Shown here: positions 7,403 to 15,622 of the stretch, one piece after another
Layout: each line of letters starts with the position of its first letter
Numbering within the stretch: position 1 is the stretch's first letter
From: Marinobacterium profundum
Lineage (GTDB): Bacteria; Pseudomonadota; Gammaproteobacteria; Pseudomonadales; Balneatricaceae
DNA length: 32,016 bases
Assembly: GCF_001528745.1 (NCBI RefSeq)
Contig: NZ_BCNS01000137.1
Coordinates: 1-32,016, forward strand
Direction of reading: 5' to 3'
Notes under the pieces: model-generated
Database searches by the model: none
What the model was told of the DNA's origin: nothing
The model's input: only the letters and a program-made list of their open reading frames with translations
Position numbers and translations under genes: made by a program

Positions 7403-8905
7403 ATGAAAACTCTGGGCAACTACATCAACTGCGAACATGTCGCCAGCCAGAGCGGCCGCACCGCGACCGTCTACAACCCTGCCACCGGTGAGCCAAGCAT
7501 GAAAGTTGCGCTTTCCAGCGCCGACGAAACCCGTGCTGCCATCGCCTCTGCGCAGGAAGCACTAGAGGGCTGGAGCAAGGTTTCTCCGCTGAACCGCGCC
7601 CGTGTCATGTTCAAGTTCAAGGCACTGATCGAAGAAAACGCCGACGAAATTGCCGCCATGATCACCGCCGAGCACGGCAAAGTATTCTCCGATGCCAAAG
7701 GCGAGCTGACCCGCGGTCTGGAAGTGGTGGAGTTTGCCTGCGGCATTCCGCATCTGCTCAAGGGCGAGCACAGCCTGAACGTCGGCCGTGGCGTGGACAG
7801 CTACTCCAAGATGCAACCGGTGGGCGTTTGCGCGGGCATAAGCCCGTTCAACTTCCCCGCCATGGTGCCTATGTGGATGTTCCCGGTCGCCATCGCCTGC
7901 GGCAACACCTTCGTGATGAAGCCATCCGAGAAGGACCCGAGCACCACCTACCGTCTGGCAGAACTGCTGGCTGAAGCCGGCCTGCCCAAGGGTGTGTTCA
8001 ACATCGTTAACGGCGACAAGGAAGCCGTTGACGTACTGCTGACCGACGAACGTGTTGGCGCGGTCAGCTTTGTGGGTTCCACCCCCATCGCCGAATACAT
8101 CTACAAGACCGCCAGCGCCAACGGCAAGCGTGTACAGGCGCTGGGCGGCGCCAAAAACCACATGGTCGTGATGCCGGATGCCGATCCCGAACAGGTGGTT
8201 CACTCCCTGATGGGCGCAGCCTACGGTTCTGCCGGTGAGCGCTGCATGGCCATCTCAGTAGCGGTATGCGTGGGTGATGAAGTTGCGGATAACCTGATCC
8301 ATCGCCTGGGCGAAGAAATCGCCACCATGCGCGTAGGCCCCGGTGTCGGCCTGCCGGAAGAAGCCCATATGGGCCCACTGATCACCAAAGAGCACGCCGC
8401 CAAGGTCAAGGGTTATATTGACTCGGGCGTTGAAGACGGTGCCACCCTGGTGATCGATGGTCGCGAATTTGTGGCAGAAGGCCATGAGAATGGTTACTTC
8501 GTCGGCCCAACCCTGTTCGACAAGGTCCGCCCCGGCATGCGTATCTATGACGAAGAAATCTTCGGACCCGTGCTGTCCGTGGTACGCGTTGCGTCTTATG
8601 CGGATGCGGTGAAGCTGATCAATGATCACGAATACGGCAACGGCACTGCCATATTTACCCGCGATGGCGACAGCGCCCGTCAGTTCTGCGAAGAAATTCA
8701 GGTCGGCATGGTCGGTGTGAACGTCCCCATCCCGGTACCCATGGCCTTCCACAGCTTTGGCGGCTGGAAACGCTCCCTGTTCGGCCCGCTACACATGCAC
8801 GGCCCGGACGGCGTTCGCTTCTACACCAAGATGAAAACCATCACTGCCCGCTGGCCCACAGGCCTGCGCGCCGGCTCCGAGTTCTCGATGCCGACGATGA
8901 AGTAA
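7403..8905 (+). CDS. iolA: CoA-acylating (methyl)malonate-semialdehyde dehydrogenase IolA/MmsA
   Basis: 500 aa aldehyde dehydrogenase family protein. The catalytic Cys is residue 281 in GSAGERCMAIS. NAD-binding features include ISPFNFPAMVPMWMFPVA and FVGSTPIAEYIYKTA. IFGPVLSVVR and the FGGWKRSLFG segment match the MmsA subgroup. It converts malonate semialdehyde (or methylmalonate semialdehyde in valine breakdown) to acetyl-CoA or propionyl-CoA. Position as last gene of iolCDEA supports the inositol role. AAAGGAAA precedes the ATG. A strong terminator follows at 8980-9003. Confidence 0.95.
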   Translation: MKTLGNYINCEHVASQSGRTATVYNPATGEPSMKVALSSADETRAAIASAQEALEGWSKVSPLNRARVMFKFKALIEENADEIAAMITAEHGKVFSDAKGELTRGLEVVEFACGIPHLLKGEHSLNVGRGVDSYSKMQPVGVCAGISPFNFPAMVPMWMFPVAIACGNTFVMKPSEKDPSTTYRLAELLAEAGLPKGVFNIVNGDKEAVDVLLTDERVGAVSFVGSTPIAEYIYKTASANGKRVQALGGAKNHMVVMPDADPEQVVHSLMGAAYGSAGERCMAISVAVCVGDEVADNLIHRLGEEIATMRVGPGVGLPEEAHMGPLITKEHAAKVKGYIDSGVEDGATLVIDGREFVAEGHENGYFVGPTLFDKVRPGMRIYDEEIFGPVLSVVRVASYADAVKLINDHEYGNGTAIFTRDGDSARQFCEEIQVGMVGVNVPIPVPMAFHSFGGWKRSLFGPLHMHGPDGVRFYTKMKTITARWPTGLRAGSEFSMPTMK

Positions 8906-8979
8906 GACCCCGGAAAGGTCCCGCCTCGGCGGGGCCTGGCGTAGAAATCTCTGGCGCTTTGCAGCCCGAGACCCACTTT

Positions 8980-9003
8980 GGAGCCCTCGTGGCTCCTTTT
9001 TTT
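8980..9003 (+). terminator. Rho-independent terminator of iolCDEA
   Basis: Stem GGAGCC/GGCTCC with loop CTCGT is followed by seven T (8997-9003). It lies 74 bp after the iolA stop. A second GC-rich hairpin (GGTCCCGCC/GGCGGGGCC region, about 8917-8937) lies between, without a T run. Confidence 0.8.
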
Positions 9004-9159
9004 GTTGTGAGCCGTGATGTCGGGAATTCAAAGCCCGGGCCACAGCCGTAAGGCTTGATCTTGCAGCTATTCATCATTTCCTCATTGACCCGGCCGAGGA
9101 TCGCAGTCACCGTAGGCCACTGAATAAACGGAACCGCACCGAAAACACAGAGATCACCG

Positions 9160-9498
9160 ATGGTCAGATATTCCAAGCAGAAGGCACCCTCCCCCGAAAC
9201 CCAGGAAGAAGCGCTGGCAGTCGCCCGCGCCACCCAGCAGCCTGGGCAGACCAAAGAGCAGACCAAGCTGATCGCCAAGGGAATTCAACGCGGAATCGAT
9301 GAGTACAAGAAACAGCACAAGGCCAAATCGCGGGAACTGAACAAGCGGGTCAAACAGGTCAAGGCCCAGGGCCAGGTATCCGATGCCGAGGAACAGCCGC
9401 AAGAGTCCGAATCCGCAGGAAGCCCCGCGCTGCTGCCCTGGATATTGCTGGTGCTGTCCTGGGTGCTGTTTGCGGGCTTTGTGATGCTTAAACCCTGA
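9160..9498 (+). CDS. DUF2956 family small membrane-anchored protein
   Basis: 112 aa. The N terminus (MVRYSKQKAPSPETQEEA, then ARATQQPGQTKEQTKLIAKG) is the conserved part of DUF2956, a short gammaproteobacterial family of unknown function. Residues ~45-75 are strongly basic and probably helical (EYKKQHKAKSRELNKRVKQ). An acidic linker follows. A single C-terminal hydrophobic segment (LLPWILLVLSWVLFAGFVML, about 90-109) looks like a tail anchor. Only a weak ribosome-binding site (AGAGA) is visible. It stands alone between the iol terminator and a repeat region. Family assignment is from memory; no function is proposed. Confidence 0.8.
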   Translation: MVRYSKQKAPSPETQEEALAVARATQQPGQTKEQTKLIAKGIQRGIDEYKKQHKAKSRELNKRVKQVKAQGQVSDAEEQPQESESAGSPALLPWILLVLSWVLFAGFVMLKP

Positions 9499-10245
9499 GC
9501 TCAAACAGCGTTTAGTAGATCCAGCGACTGATCTAAGCATTGCTTTTTAATATAGCCAGGTGGGTGCAGGCCCGAAGGGGCGTAACCCAACACTGAACCA
9601 TCGGTTGATGGGTTTCGCTTCGCTGCACCCTACTTGGCGAATATGGCCCGGTAGGGACGGAAGGTTGGGTAAAGGAGCGTAACGACATGCCCAACAGCCT
9701 CGATTGATCGCCGCGCTCCGCTTTGCTCATCCTGCAACAGGATATTAGTTTGTGAAAACTCTAACCGCTAAAGGCCGAGCTAGAGCATTTTTATCTTACA
9801 TCGACCCATTGCGATGGTTGAGACGAGACTAAAGTGACTTTGTTGGAGCCTGTGCAGGCTGGGGTATCGGAGCGGTTTGATGGCGCATATTCCGCCTTGC
9901 TGGCGCGTTACTTTCTTTGCTCGTGCAAAGAAAGTAACCAAAGAAAGCACGCCCCGATGAAGCCTATTCGCTGCGCTCTGAGATCATTCAGCGGGCTGCG
10001 CTGACGGTACATCCATGTACCTCATCGCAGGCGCATCAGTCCCTGTTGCGCCCCTTCGGGCCTGATCGCAGAATGACCTCAGTGCTCGCCGGCTTCATAA
10101 GGGGGAAGCAAGAGCCGCTCTGATGGTTCGGTGGGCAGTAGGCAACTAGTACTTTCATCTTACCTCAACCCATATCCGGCCGCCTCGAAGCAAGGAAGAA
10201 CTCAAAACAACCTCGATCGACAGATAAGTGTTTCGTGAAAATGCT
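9499..10245. other. Gene-free 747-bp interval filled with repeats
   Basis: No credible gene. 9560-9720 holds short degenerate repeats of the type GGTTTCGCTTCGCTGCACCC and GGTTGGGTAAAGGAGCG, common as intergenic litter in Proteobacteria. From 9780 it is occupied by the segment with CTAGAGCATTTT ends and the structured repeat copy at 9907-10126. Confidence 0.7.
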
Positions 10246-10249
10246 CTAG
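9780..10249. repeat. 470-bp segment bounded by 12-bp inverted repeats CTAGAGCATTTT
   Basis: CTAGAGCATTTT at 9780-9791 and its exact reverse complement at 10238-10249 bracket the structured repeat copy. Inside the ends there is also an imperfect direct repeat (ATCTTACaTCgACCCAT near 9793 and ATCTTACcTCaACCCAT near 10156). The right end includes the cobQ stop codon. It could be a further CTAG-bounded insertion or chance. Confidence 0.4.
9907..10126 (+). repeat. Structured dispersed repeat, copy A (complete)
   Basis: Copy A begins with hairpin I (GTTACTTTCTTTGC/GCAAAGAAAGTAAC, 9907-9938). Outer arms ATGAAGCC (9957-9964) and GGCTTCAT (10091-10098) pair, as do inner arms 9979-9993 and 10067-10081 with two mismatches. 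Hairpin II is GGTACAT-CC-ATGTACC (10006-10021). Hairpin III is GGCGCA...TGCGCC around CAG-TCC-CTG (10030-10052). It ends with the conserved CATAAGGGGGA...GAGCCGCTCTGATG. Five more copies are listed below. ORFs across it are not conserved in frame between copies. Confidence 0.85.
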
Positions 10250-11721
10250 AGATCCAGCAGTCGATCCACCGCGCCCAGATCCAGATGCGCTTCCAGGCAA
10301 TCCGCCAGGCGGTCTATGCCGGCCTCGCGCAGTGCCTGATAGTCGGGGCTTGCCGCCTCGCTAAAGCCAGCCCAGGCCAGCAGCGCATCGGTAGCACTGG
10401 CCTGGTCGAACAGACCGTGTAGATAGGTTCCAAGAATCTGATTATCCAGACTCAGGGCACCTTCATCCCGGCCCTCGATTTGCAGCGCCGGGCGCTGCAG
10501 GCCCGCCCCCCGGGTAACACCCAGATGAATTTCGTATCCCGCCACAGTGGCGCCGTTCAGCATCAGGGTCCCGGTTACGTTGCGCAGCTGCTTGTGGGCC
10601 TCAAGTGTTGTTTCAATCTCAAGCAAGCCCAGACCTGCACTCATACCCGGAGCCCCTTCAATCCCCAGCGGGTCCTGCACCTGCTGACCCAGCATCTGAT
10701 AGCCGCCACAGATACCGATCAACTTGCCACCATAACGCAGATGCCGCTGAATCCGGGCTTCCCAGCCCTGGGCGCGCAACCAGTGCAGATCGCTGCGCAC
10801 CGACTTGGAACCCGGCAGAATAATCAGATCAGCAGGGCCCGGCGTCTCGCCTGGGCCCACAAACTCAAAATCTATCTGCGGGTGCAGGCGCAGTGCATCA
10901 AAGTCGGTGTGGTTGCTGATATGGGGCATAACCGGCACCTGTACCCGCAGGCAGGCGCCTTCGGGCCTGGCGTAATGATCCCGCGACACGGCATCTTCGG
11001 CTTCCAGGTGCAGGCCATGCAGATAGGGCAAAACCCCCAGCACCGGCTTGCCGGTACGTGCTTCCAGCCAGTCGAGGCCCGACTGCAAGAGCGCAATATC
11101 GCCGCGAAAACGGTTGATAACAAAGCCCGCCACCCGCGCCTGCTCGGTTTCGCTCAGCAGGTCCAGCGTACCCACCAGATGGGCAAAAACGCCGCCGCGA
11201 TCAATATCGGCAATCAGGATCACCGGACAATCCACTGCCTCGGCAAAGCCCATATTGGCGATATCCCGGGCGCGCAGATTGATCTCAGCGGGTGATCCCG
11301 CCCCCTCCACCACCACTGCGCGATACTGCTCACACAGGCGCCCGTGGGACTCCAGCACCGCCTGCATGGCGACCTTTTTGTAGTCGTGGTAGATGCCGGC
11401 TTCCATATTGGCAATGGCGTGGCCGTGGATAATCACCTGGGCGCCGGTATCGGAATTAGGCTTGAGCAGCACCGGGTTCATATCGGTATGGGGCGCCAGA
11501 TAACAGGCCTGTGCCTGCACCGCCTGGGCCCGCCCTATCTCACCGCCATCCACAGTGACGGCGCTATTGAGCGCCATGTTCTGTGGTTTGAACGGCGCCA
11601 CGGCGACACCCCGGCGCGCCAGTACACGACAGAGTCCTGCGACCAGAGTGCTCTTGCCAGCATCAGAGGTAGTGCCCTGGATCATCAGGGTATTGCTGAT
11701 CATAGGTGTTGTGGCGCTCAT
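10246..11721 (-). CDS. cobQ: Cobyric acid synthase CobQ (CbiP)
   Basis: 491 aa, normal length. It amidates adenosylcobyrinic a,c-diamide at four peripheral carboxylates, using glutamine and ATP, to give adenosylcobyric acid. The N-terminal ATPase domain starts [20 protein letters not shown] and has [13 protein letters not shown]. The C-terminal class I glutamine amidotransferase domain has the nucleophile Cys in [12 protein letters not shown] (about residue 330) and the catalytic His in YLHGLFDQ. The start codon overlaps the stop of the upstream decarboxylase gene by 4 nt (ATGA), indicating translational coupling. It is the last gene of the riboswitch-led B12 operon. No clear terminator follows, and its stop codon lies within the inverted repeat at 10238-10249. 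Confidence 0.96.
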   Translation of the reverse strand: MSATTPMISNTLMIQGTTSDAGKSTLVAGLCRVLARRGVAVAPFKPQNMALNSAVTVDGGEIGRAQAVQAQACYLAPHTDMNPVLLKPNSDTGAQVIIHGHAIANMEAGIYHDYKKVAMQAVLESHGRLCEQYRAVVVEGAGSPAEINLRARDIANMGFAEAVDCPVILIADIDRGGVFAHLVGTLDLLSETEQARVAGFVINRFRGDIALLQSGLDWLEARTGKPVLGVLPYLHGLHLEAEDAVSRDHYARPEGACLRVQVPVMPHISNHTDFDALRLHPQIDFEFVGPGETPGPADLIILPGSKSVRSDLHWLRAQGWEARIQRHLRYGGKLIGICGGYQMLGQQVQDPLGIEGAPGMSAGLGLLEIETTLEAHKQLRNVTGTLMLNGATVAGYEIHLGVTRGAGLQRPALQIEGRDEGALSLDNQILGTYLHGLFDQASATDALLAWAGFSEAASPDYQALREAGIDRLADCLEAHLDLGAVDRLLDL

Positions 11722-12701
11722 GCATTTATCTCCGTCAAGGCCCTGTCCAACCGTGCCCAGCCGGCTTCATCCGGCGGCAAACCAAAGCGCAGGCTCGCGG
11801 GCAATTCAAACAATCGGGTAAAAATGGCCCGCTGCGCCAACTCCGCATGCAGGCGCGCAGCATCGGCGGCAGGAACCCACTGAAACAGGGCACAGCCACC
11901 AGCGGGTGCCAGATGATGGCGCTGCAACAGCGCGGCCAGGCGATCGCTTTCCCGGGCGAGCTGAAGGCGCATGGACTCCTGCCACCCCCGGTCATTAAGC
12001 GCCTGCGTGGCCGCCGCTCGGGCCGGCCCTGAGACGGCCCAGGGCCCCAGCAGTTCACGCAGCGGCTGCAGAATCTCGGGCTGTGCCAGTACAAAGCCCA
12101 CACGAATACCCGCCAGGCCAAAAAACTTGCCCACCGAGCGCAGTATGATAAGCCCCGGCAGCCCCACATAGGCCGCAAGACTTGCCTCGGGGGTCGCATC
12201 AATAAAGGCTTCGTCCAGCACCAGCCAGCCGCCGCGCGCCGCCTGCTGGCGCTGCCAGCCCAAGAGTTCATCGGCACTGATACGCTCGCCACAGGGGTTG
12301 CCCGGGTGAATCAGTACCAGCACATCAGACGCCGGCAGGCTCTCGCGCAACTCACCGGCGGATATCGGCTGCACCTCATGACCGGCAAGGCGCCAGGCGT
12401 GCTGATGTTCCTGGTAGCCCGGCGACATCACCCGCACCTCACAGGGGGCACGCAGTCTTGGCAACGCCTGAATGGCCGCCTGGGATCCGGCAACGGGCAA
12501 CAGACTGTCGCAGCCATAATAGGCAACCGCGGCCGTTTCCAGGCCATCGTCATCCTCGGGCAGGCGTGCCCAGCAGTGGGGGTCAAGCGCTGGCACCGGC
12601 CAGGCCTGGGGATTAAGGCCCGTCGACAGATCCAGCCAGCGGTGCAGCGCGATTCCCTGCTGCAGCGCTGCGCGGCGCAGCCGTCCACCGTGTTGCAGCA
12701 T
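11718..12701 (-). CDS. cobC: L-threonine-O-3-phosphate decarboxylase (CobC in Pseudomonas, CobD in Salmonella naming)
   Basis: 327 aa, PLP-dependent class I/II aminotransferase fold. It makes (R)-1-amino-2-propanol O-2-phosphate, the linker of the nucleotide loop. The N terminus ([30 protein letters not shown]) is typical of the family. The PLP lysine is in [29 protein letters not shown] and [10 protein letters not shown] match the cofactor-binding region. The ATG at 12701 is preferred because GGAG lies 7 nt upstream; an in-frame TTG at 12707 is too close to that site. It lies 58 bp after cbiB and overlaps cobQ by 4 nt. Confidence 0.92.
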   Translation of the reverse strand: MLQHGGRLRRAALQQGIALHRWLDLSTGLNPQAWPVPALDPHCWARLPEDDDGLETAAVAYYGCDSLLPVAGSQAAIQALPRLRAPCEVRVMSPGYQEHQHAWRLAGHEVQPISAGELRESLPASDVLVLIHPGNPCGERISADELLGWQRQQAARGGWLVLDEAFIDATPEASLAAYVGLPGLIILRSVGKFFGLAGIRVGFVLAQPEILQPLRELLGPWAVSGPARAAATQALNDRGWQESMRLQLARESDRLAALLQRHHLAPAGGCALFQWVPAADAARLHAELAQRAIFTRLFELPASLRFGLPPDEAGWARLDRALTEINA

Positions 12702-12759
12702 GCTCAAACTCCATAGTCAGTTTTTAATCAGCAGCGCACTGCAACGCAAGTCGCAAAAT

Positions 12760-13716
12760 TCAGATCAGCAGACCCGCGACTATTAACACCAGAAGCCAGA
12801 GCGTGACGCTGTGCCGCACCAGCCGCAGCGCCCGGGGGATATCCTCAGGTACAGGTTCAGGCCCCTGCCCGAGCCAGGGCTTTTGCAGCCACTGCCCCCG
12901 GTAGCGTGCAGGCCCGCCAAGGCGAACACCCAGCGCCCCTGCGCCTGCCGCCATCACCGGGCCACCATTGGGGCTGTCGCAGGCCGCTGCCTGAGTGCGC
13001 CAGCAGCGCAACGCCACGCGGGTCTGGCCCAGCAGCGCATAGCTCAGCGCAGTTAGTCGGGCCGGCAGCCAGTTAAGCACATCGTCGATACGGGCGCTGG
13101 CCCGGCCAAAATACAGGTAGCGCGGCGACCGGTAACCCCAGCTGGCATCCAGCGTATTAGCCAGACGAAACAGCACTACACCGGGCAGGCCCGCCACGGC
13201 AAACCAGAACAGGGCACCAAATACCGCATCGTTGCCGTTTTCCAGAATTGACTCAATAGTTGATTTTTCAATATCCAGTGTTGCGGCGTCTCTACTGACT
13301 ATACGAGCTGCATAATCCCGGGCTGTAGCCTCTTCGCCCTGTTGCAAGGCTCTGAACACCGGTTGTGCATGATCGTGCAAACTGCGATGTCCCAGCGCCC
13401 AGTACAGCCCCAGCACCGCGGCCAGTTCCGCCAGCAGCGGTAGGCCGGACAGCCACCAGGCCAGCACAATCCCGGGCACCAACAGCAGCAGCCAGGCGAT
13501 TGCACCGGCGATAATCTGGGCTCTATCGCCCTGCCCCCAGCGGCCATGAAACGCTTGCTCGACCCGGGCCGCAAGGCGCCCGAAGGCCACCAGCGGATGC
13601 CAGCGCAGCGGCGGCTCACCCAGAACCCCGTCCAATACGACCGCCACCAGCATGATCAAGGCCGTCGTGAGCAGATCGCCTGAGTGCCATCCATCTCCCG
13701 TAAACAGGCCCGGCAT
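12760..13716 (-). CDS. cbiB: Adenosylcobinamide-phosphate synthase CbiB (CobD)
   Basis: 318 aa integral membrane protein with several hydrophobic helices. It attaches aminopropanol (phosphate) to adenosylcobyric acid. Near the N terminus, LDGVLGEPPLRWHPLVAFGRLAARVE is the CbiB signature. VSRDAATLDIEKSTIESILENGNDAVFGALFWFAVAG matches the conserved middle segment. RYRGQWLQKPWLG and the hydrophobic C terminus fit as well. The start overlaps the bluB stop by one base (TAATG). It works directly with the adjacent cobC-type decarboxylase product. Confidence 0.95.
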   Translation of the reverse strand: MPGLFTGDGWHSGDLLTTALIMLVAVVLDGVLGEPPLRWHPLVAFGRLAARVEQAFHGRWGQGDRAQIIAGAIAWLLLLVPGIVLAWWLSGLPLLAELAAVLGLYWALGHRSLHDHAQPVFRALQQGEEATARDYAARIVSRDAATLDIEKSTIESILENGNDAVFGALFWFAVAGLPGVVLFRLANTLDASWGYRSPRYLYFGRASARIDDVLNWLPARLTALSYALLGQTRVALRCWRTQAAACDSPNGGPVMAAGAGALGVRLGGPARYRGQWLQKPWLGQGPEPVPEDIPRALRLVRHSVTLWLLVLIVAGLLI

Positions 13717-14369
13717 TAACTCCTGTCCCAGCCATCGGTCGACAGCAAATCAGTCAGCGGCCGTGGCTCAGCCCAACCGCTGTCCTGCAGCATGGGGCGA
13801 GGATAAAAGGCTTCGACCTGCCCCAGACAGAGCACGGCCACCGGCTGACTTCCCGCAGGCATATCCAGCAGCTCTGCCAGGGCGACAGGATCAAACAGAG
13901 ATACCCAGCCCATGCCAAGACCCTCAGCGCGGGCGGCCAGCCAGAGATTCTGGATGGCACAGGACACCGAGGCCAGATCCATTTCCGGCAGGGTTCGACG
14001 GCCAAACACATGAGCTTCGCGCTTGTCTGCCAAGGCGACCACCAGCAACTCACCGCATTCGCGCACGCCTTCCACCTTGAGGCGCATAAACTCCTCTTCC
14101 CGCTCCCCCAGCGCCCGGGCGGTATTGCAGCGCTCCTGCTCCACCAGCGCAACAATAGCCGTTCGCAGCGTGGCATCGCAGATACGGATAAAGCGCCAGG
14201 GCTGCATCAGGCCCACACTGGGCGCACAGTGCGCCGCCTCCAATAGACGCGCCAGCACCTCAGCTGGCACAGCACCTGGTAAAAAATGCCGCATGTCACG
14301 ACGCTCGCGGATGGCGCGGTAAACCGCATCGCGCTCGGCATCACTGAAGCTTTGGTCGGGGCGGGTCAT
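13716..14369 (-). CDS. bluB: 5,6-dimethylbenzimidazole synthase BluB
   Basis: 217 aa from the ATG at 14369. The flavin-destructase BluB turns reduced FMN and oxygen into DMB, the lower ligand of B12. It is a nitroreductase-like protein. RERRDMRHFLPGAVP near the N terminus, CAPSVGLMQPWRFI, and AEGLGMGWVSLFDP are typical. An in-frame upstream ATG at 14423 would add 18 residues and overlap cobO by 47 nt. I chose 14369 by fit to the family N terminus, although neither start has a strong ribosome-binding site. Presence of bluB implies DMB-type cobalamin made aerobically. Confidence 0.93.
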   Translation of the reverse strand: MTRPDQSFSDAERDAVYRAIRERRDMRHFLPGAVPAEVLARLLEAAHCAPSVGLMQPWRFIRICDATLRTAIVALVEQERCNTARALGEREEEFMRLKVEGVRECGELLVVALADKREAHVFGRRTLPEMDLASVSCAIQNLWLAARAEGLGMGWVSLFDPVALAELLDMPAGSQPVAVLCLGQVEAFYPRPMLQDSGWAEPRPLTDLLSTDGWDRS

Positions 14370-14376
14370 GACTGTA

Positions 14377-15030
14377 TTAAAGTTCGATACCGTGCTGGGC
14401 CTTAACCCCCGCACGAAAAGCATGCTTTACATCACCCATTTCGGTGACGGTGTCGGCCAGCTCAATCAGCTCGGCCGGCGCGCCGCGCCCGGTGATGATC
14501 AGGTTCTGATGTGCAGGCCGTGCCTGGGCCGCCTCGATCACGGCTTCAAGGGGCACATAGCCATACTTGAGGGCGATACTGAGTTCATCCAGCACCACCA
14601 TGTGAATGTTCGGGTCGGACATCAGGCCGCAGGCGATATCAAAGGCGGCCATGGCCGCCGCGACATCCCGCTCCCGGTTCTGGGTCTCCCAGGTGAATCC
14701 CTCGCCCATAACGTGGTAGCTCACGCCCGGCAGTTTGCGAAAGAAGGCCTCTTCGCCTGTGCTGAAGGCGCCCTTGATAAACTGCACCACGCCCACGCGC
14801 TGACCGTGCCCCAAAGCGCGTGCCACCATGCCAAAGGCCGAGCTGCTTTTACCCTTGCCGTTGCCGGTCAGCACGACCACTATGCCGCGCACCGTATCGG
14901 CCCGGGCAATGGCGGCATCCACCACATCCTTTTTGCGCTTCATGCGCTCTTGATGGCGCAGTTCCTTAGCCGCCGCTTCAGACACCTGCTCAGCAGCGTT
15001 TTCGGGTGCTGCGGATGTTGAATCGCTCAT
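14377..15030 (-). CDS. cobO: Cob(I)yrinic acid a,c-diamide adenosyltransferase CobO (BtuR)
   Basis: 217 aa, P-loop CobA/CobO/BtuR family. It adds the 5'-deoxyadenosyl ligand to the cobalt of corrinoids, so it serves both synthesis and salvage. The charged N-terminal segment ends in RMKRKKDVVDAAIARA. The Walker A motif GNGKGKSSSAFGM lies at about residue 56-68. VVLDELSIALKYG and the C-terminal HAFRAGVKAQHGIEL are family-typical. The start overlaps the btuM stop by 4 nt. bluB starts 7 nt downstream. Confidence 0.96.
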   Translation of the reverse strand: MSDSTSAAPENAAEQVSEAAAKELRHQERMKRKKDVVDAAIARADTVRGIVVVLTGNGKGKSSSAFGMVARALGHGQRVGVVQFIKGAFSTGEEAFFRKLPGVSYHVMGEGFTWETQNRERDVAAAMAAFDIACGLMSDPNIHMVVLDELSIALKYGYVPLEAVIEAAQARPAHQNLIITGRGAPAELIELADTVTEMGDVKHAFRAGVKAQHGIEL

Positions 15031-15608
15031 GAGATCTCCCTGTGCTGGCTATGCCGCAGTTTCTCAGCCGACAACCAGGCCCCGTGCAGCAGGGTCGTCA
15101 GGCCTATATAAAACGCCATTGATTGCAGGCTCAGGGGCCCGTAACGCAACATGCGCTGGGCAAACTCGGCCAGAGTCGGATCGGCAAAACGCCCCGAGAA
15201 GTAATAGTAGCTGCCGCTGGAAATCAGCTGGCACAGGCTAGATGCGACCAATACCGACAGCAGCAAGTTGCCCAGCATGGACCAGTGCGCACGGTAACGC
15301 GTTGCCAGCCACTGTCCACCCATCCAGAGGGCGCCATAGGCCGGCAACAGCATCGGATAGGACACAGTGATGCACAGGTCAATAGCACCCTGAAAGCCCA
15401 CGGCGATCATGTCCAGCAGCACAGCTTCAAGCATCAGGCCGGCAAAGGCCCATTTGGATCTGAGGTAAAAACCGGCGATAAAAAACAGTGCCCAGGAAGC
15501 ACTGGGAAGATTTTCCAGGCTGGCAAAATGATGGCCGCGCGAGGCGGCCATCATCAGTGCCAGCACCAGGCCCAGCACAAGCTGGGCACGGGAGCTGAGT
15601 TGCAGCAT
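15027..15608 (-). CDS. btuM: BtuM-type solitary S-component cobalamin transporter
   Basis: 193 aa, hydrophobic, about six membrane segments. SASWALFFIAGFYLRSKWAF and DLCITVSYPMLLPAYGALW are the parts I recognise as BtuM, the ECF S-component-like B12 transporter described from Thiobacillus denitrificans. Residue 79 is a Cys, at the position of the cobalt-liganding Cys (about 80) of that protein as I remember it. AGGA precedes the ATG in the 14-bp gap after btuB, and cobO overlaps its end by 4 nt. Placement between the outer-membrane B12 receptor and the adenosyltransferase, under a B12 riboswitch, supports inner-membrane corrinoid uptake. No btuC, btuD or btuF is in the window. Confidence 0.85.
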   Translation of the reverse strand: MLQLSSRAQLVLGLVLALMMAASRGHHFASLENLPSASWALFFIAGFYLRSKWAFAGLMLEAVLLDMIAVGFQGAIDLCITVSYPMLLPAYGALWMGGQWLATRYRAHWSMLGNLLLSVLVASSLCQLISSGSYYYFSGRFADPTLAEFAQRMLRYGPLSLQSMAFYIGLTTLLHGAWLSAEKLRHSQHREIS

Positions 15609-15622
15609 TGTCTATGTCCTGA

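Noticed and set aside
8917-8937. GC-rich hairpin as the iolA terminator
   Set aside because: It has no T run. The hairpin at 8980-9003 with seven T is the better terminator.
9907-10126. Retron msr-msd or group II intron fragment as explanation of the structured repeat
   Set aside because: No reverse transcriptase is nearby and no domain V-like motif was seen. There are six dispersed copies on both strands.
14370-14423. Upstream ATG for BluB
   Set aside because: It adds 18 residues not typical of the family and overlaps cobO by 47 nt without a better ribosome-binding site.
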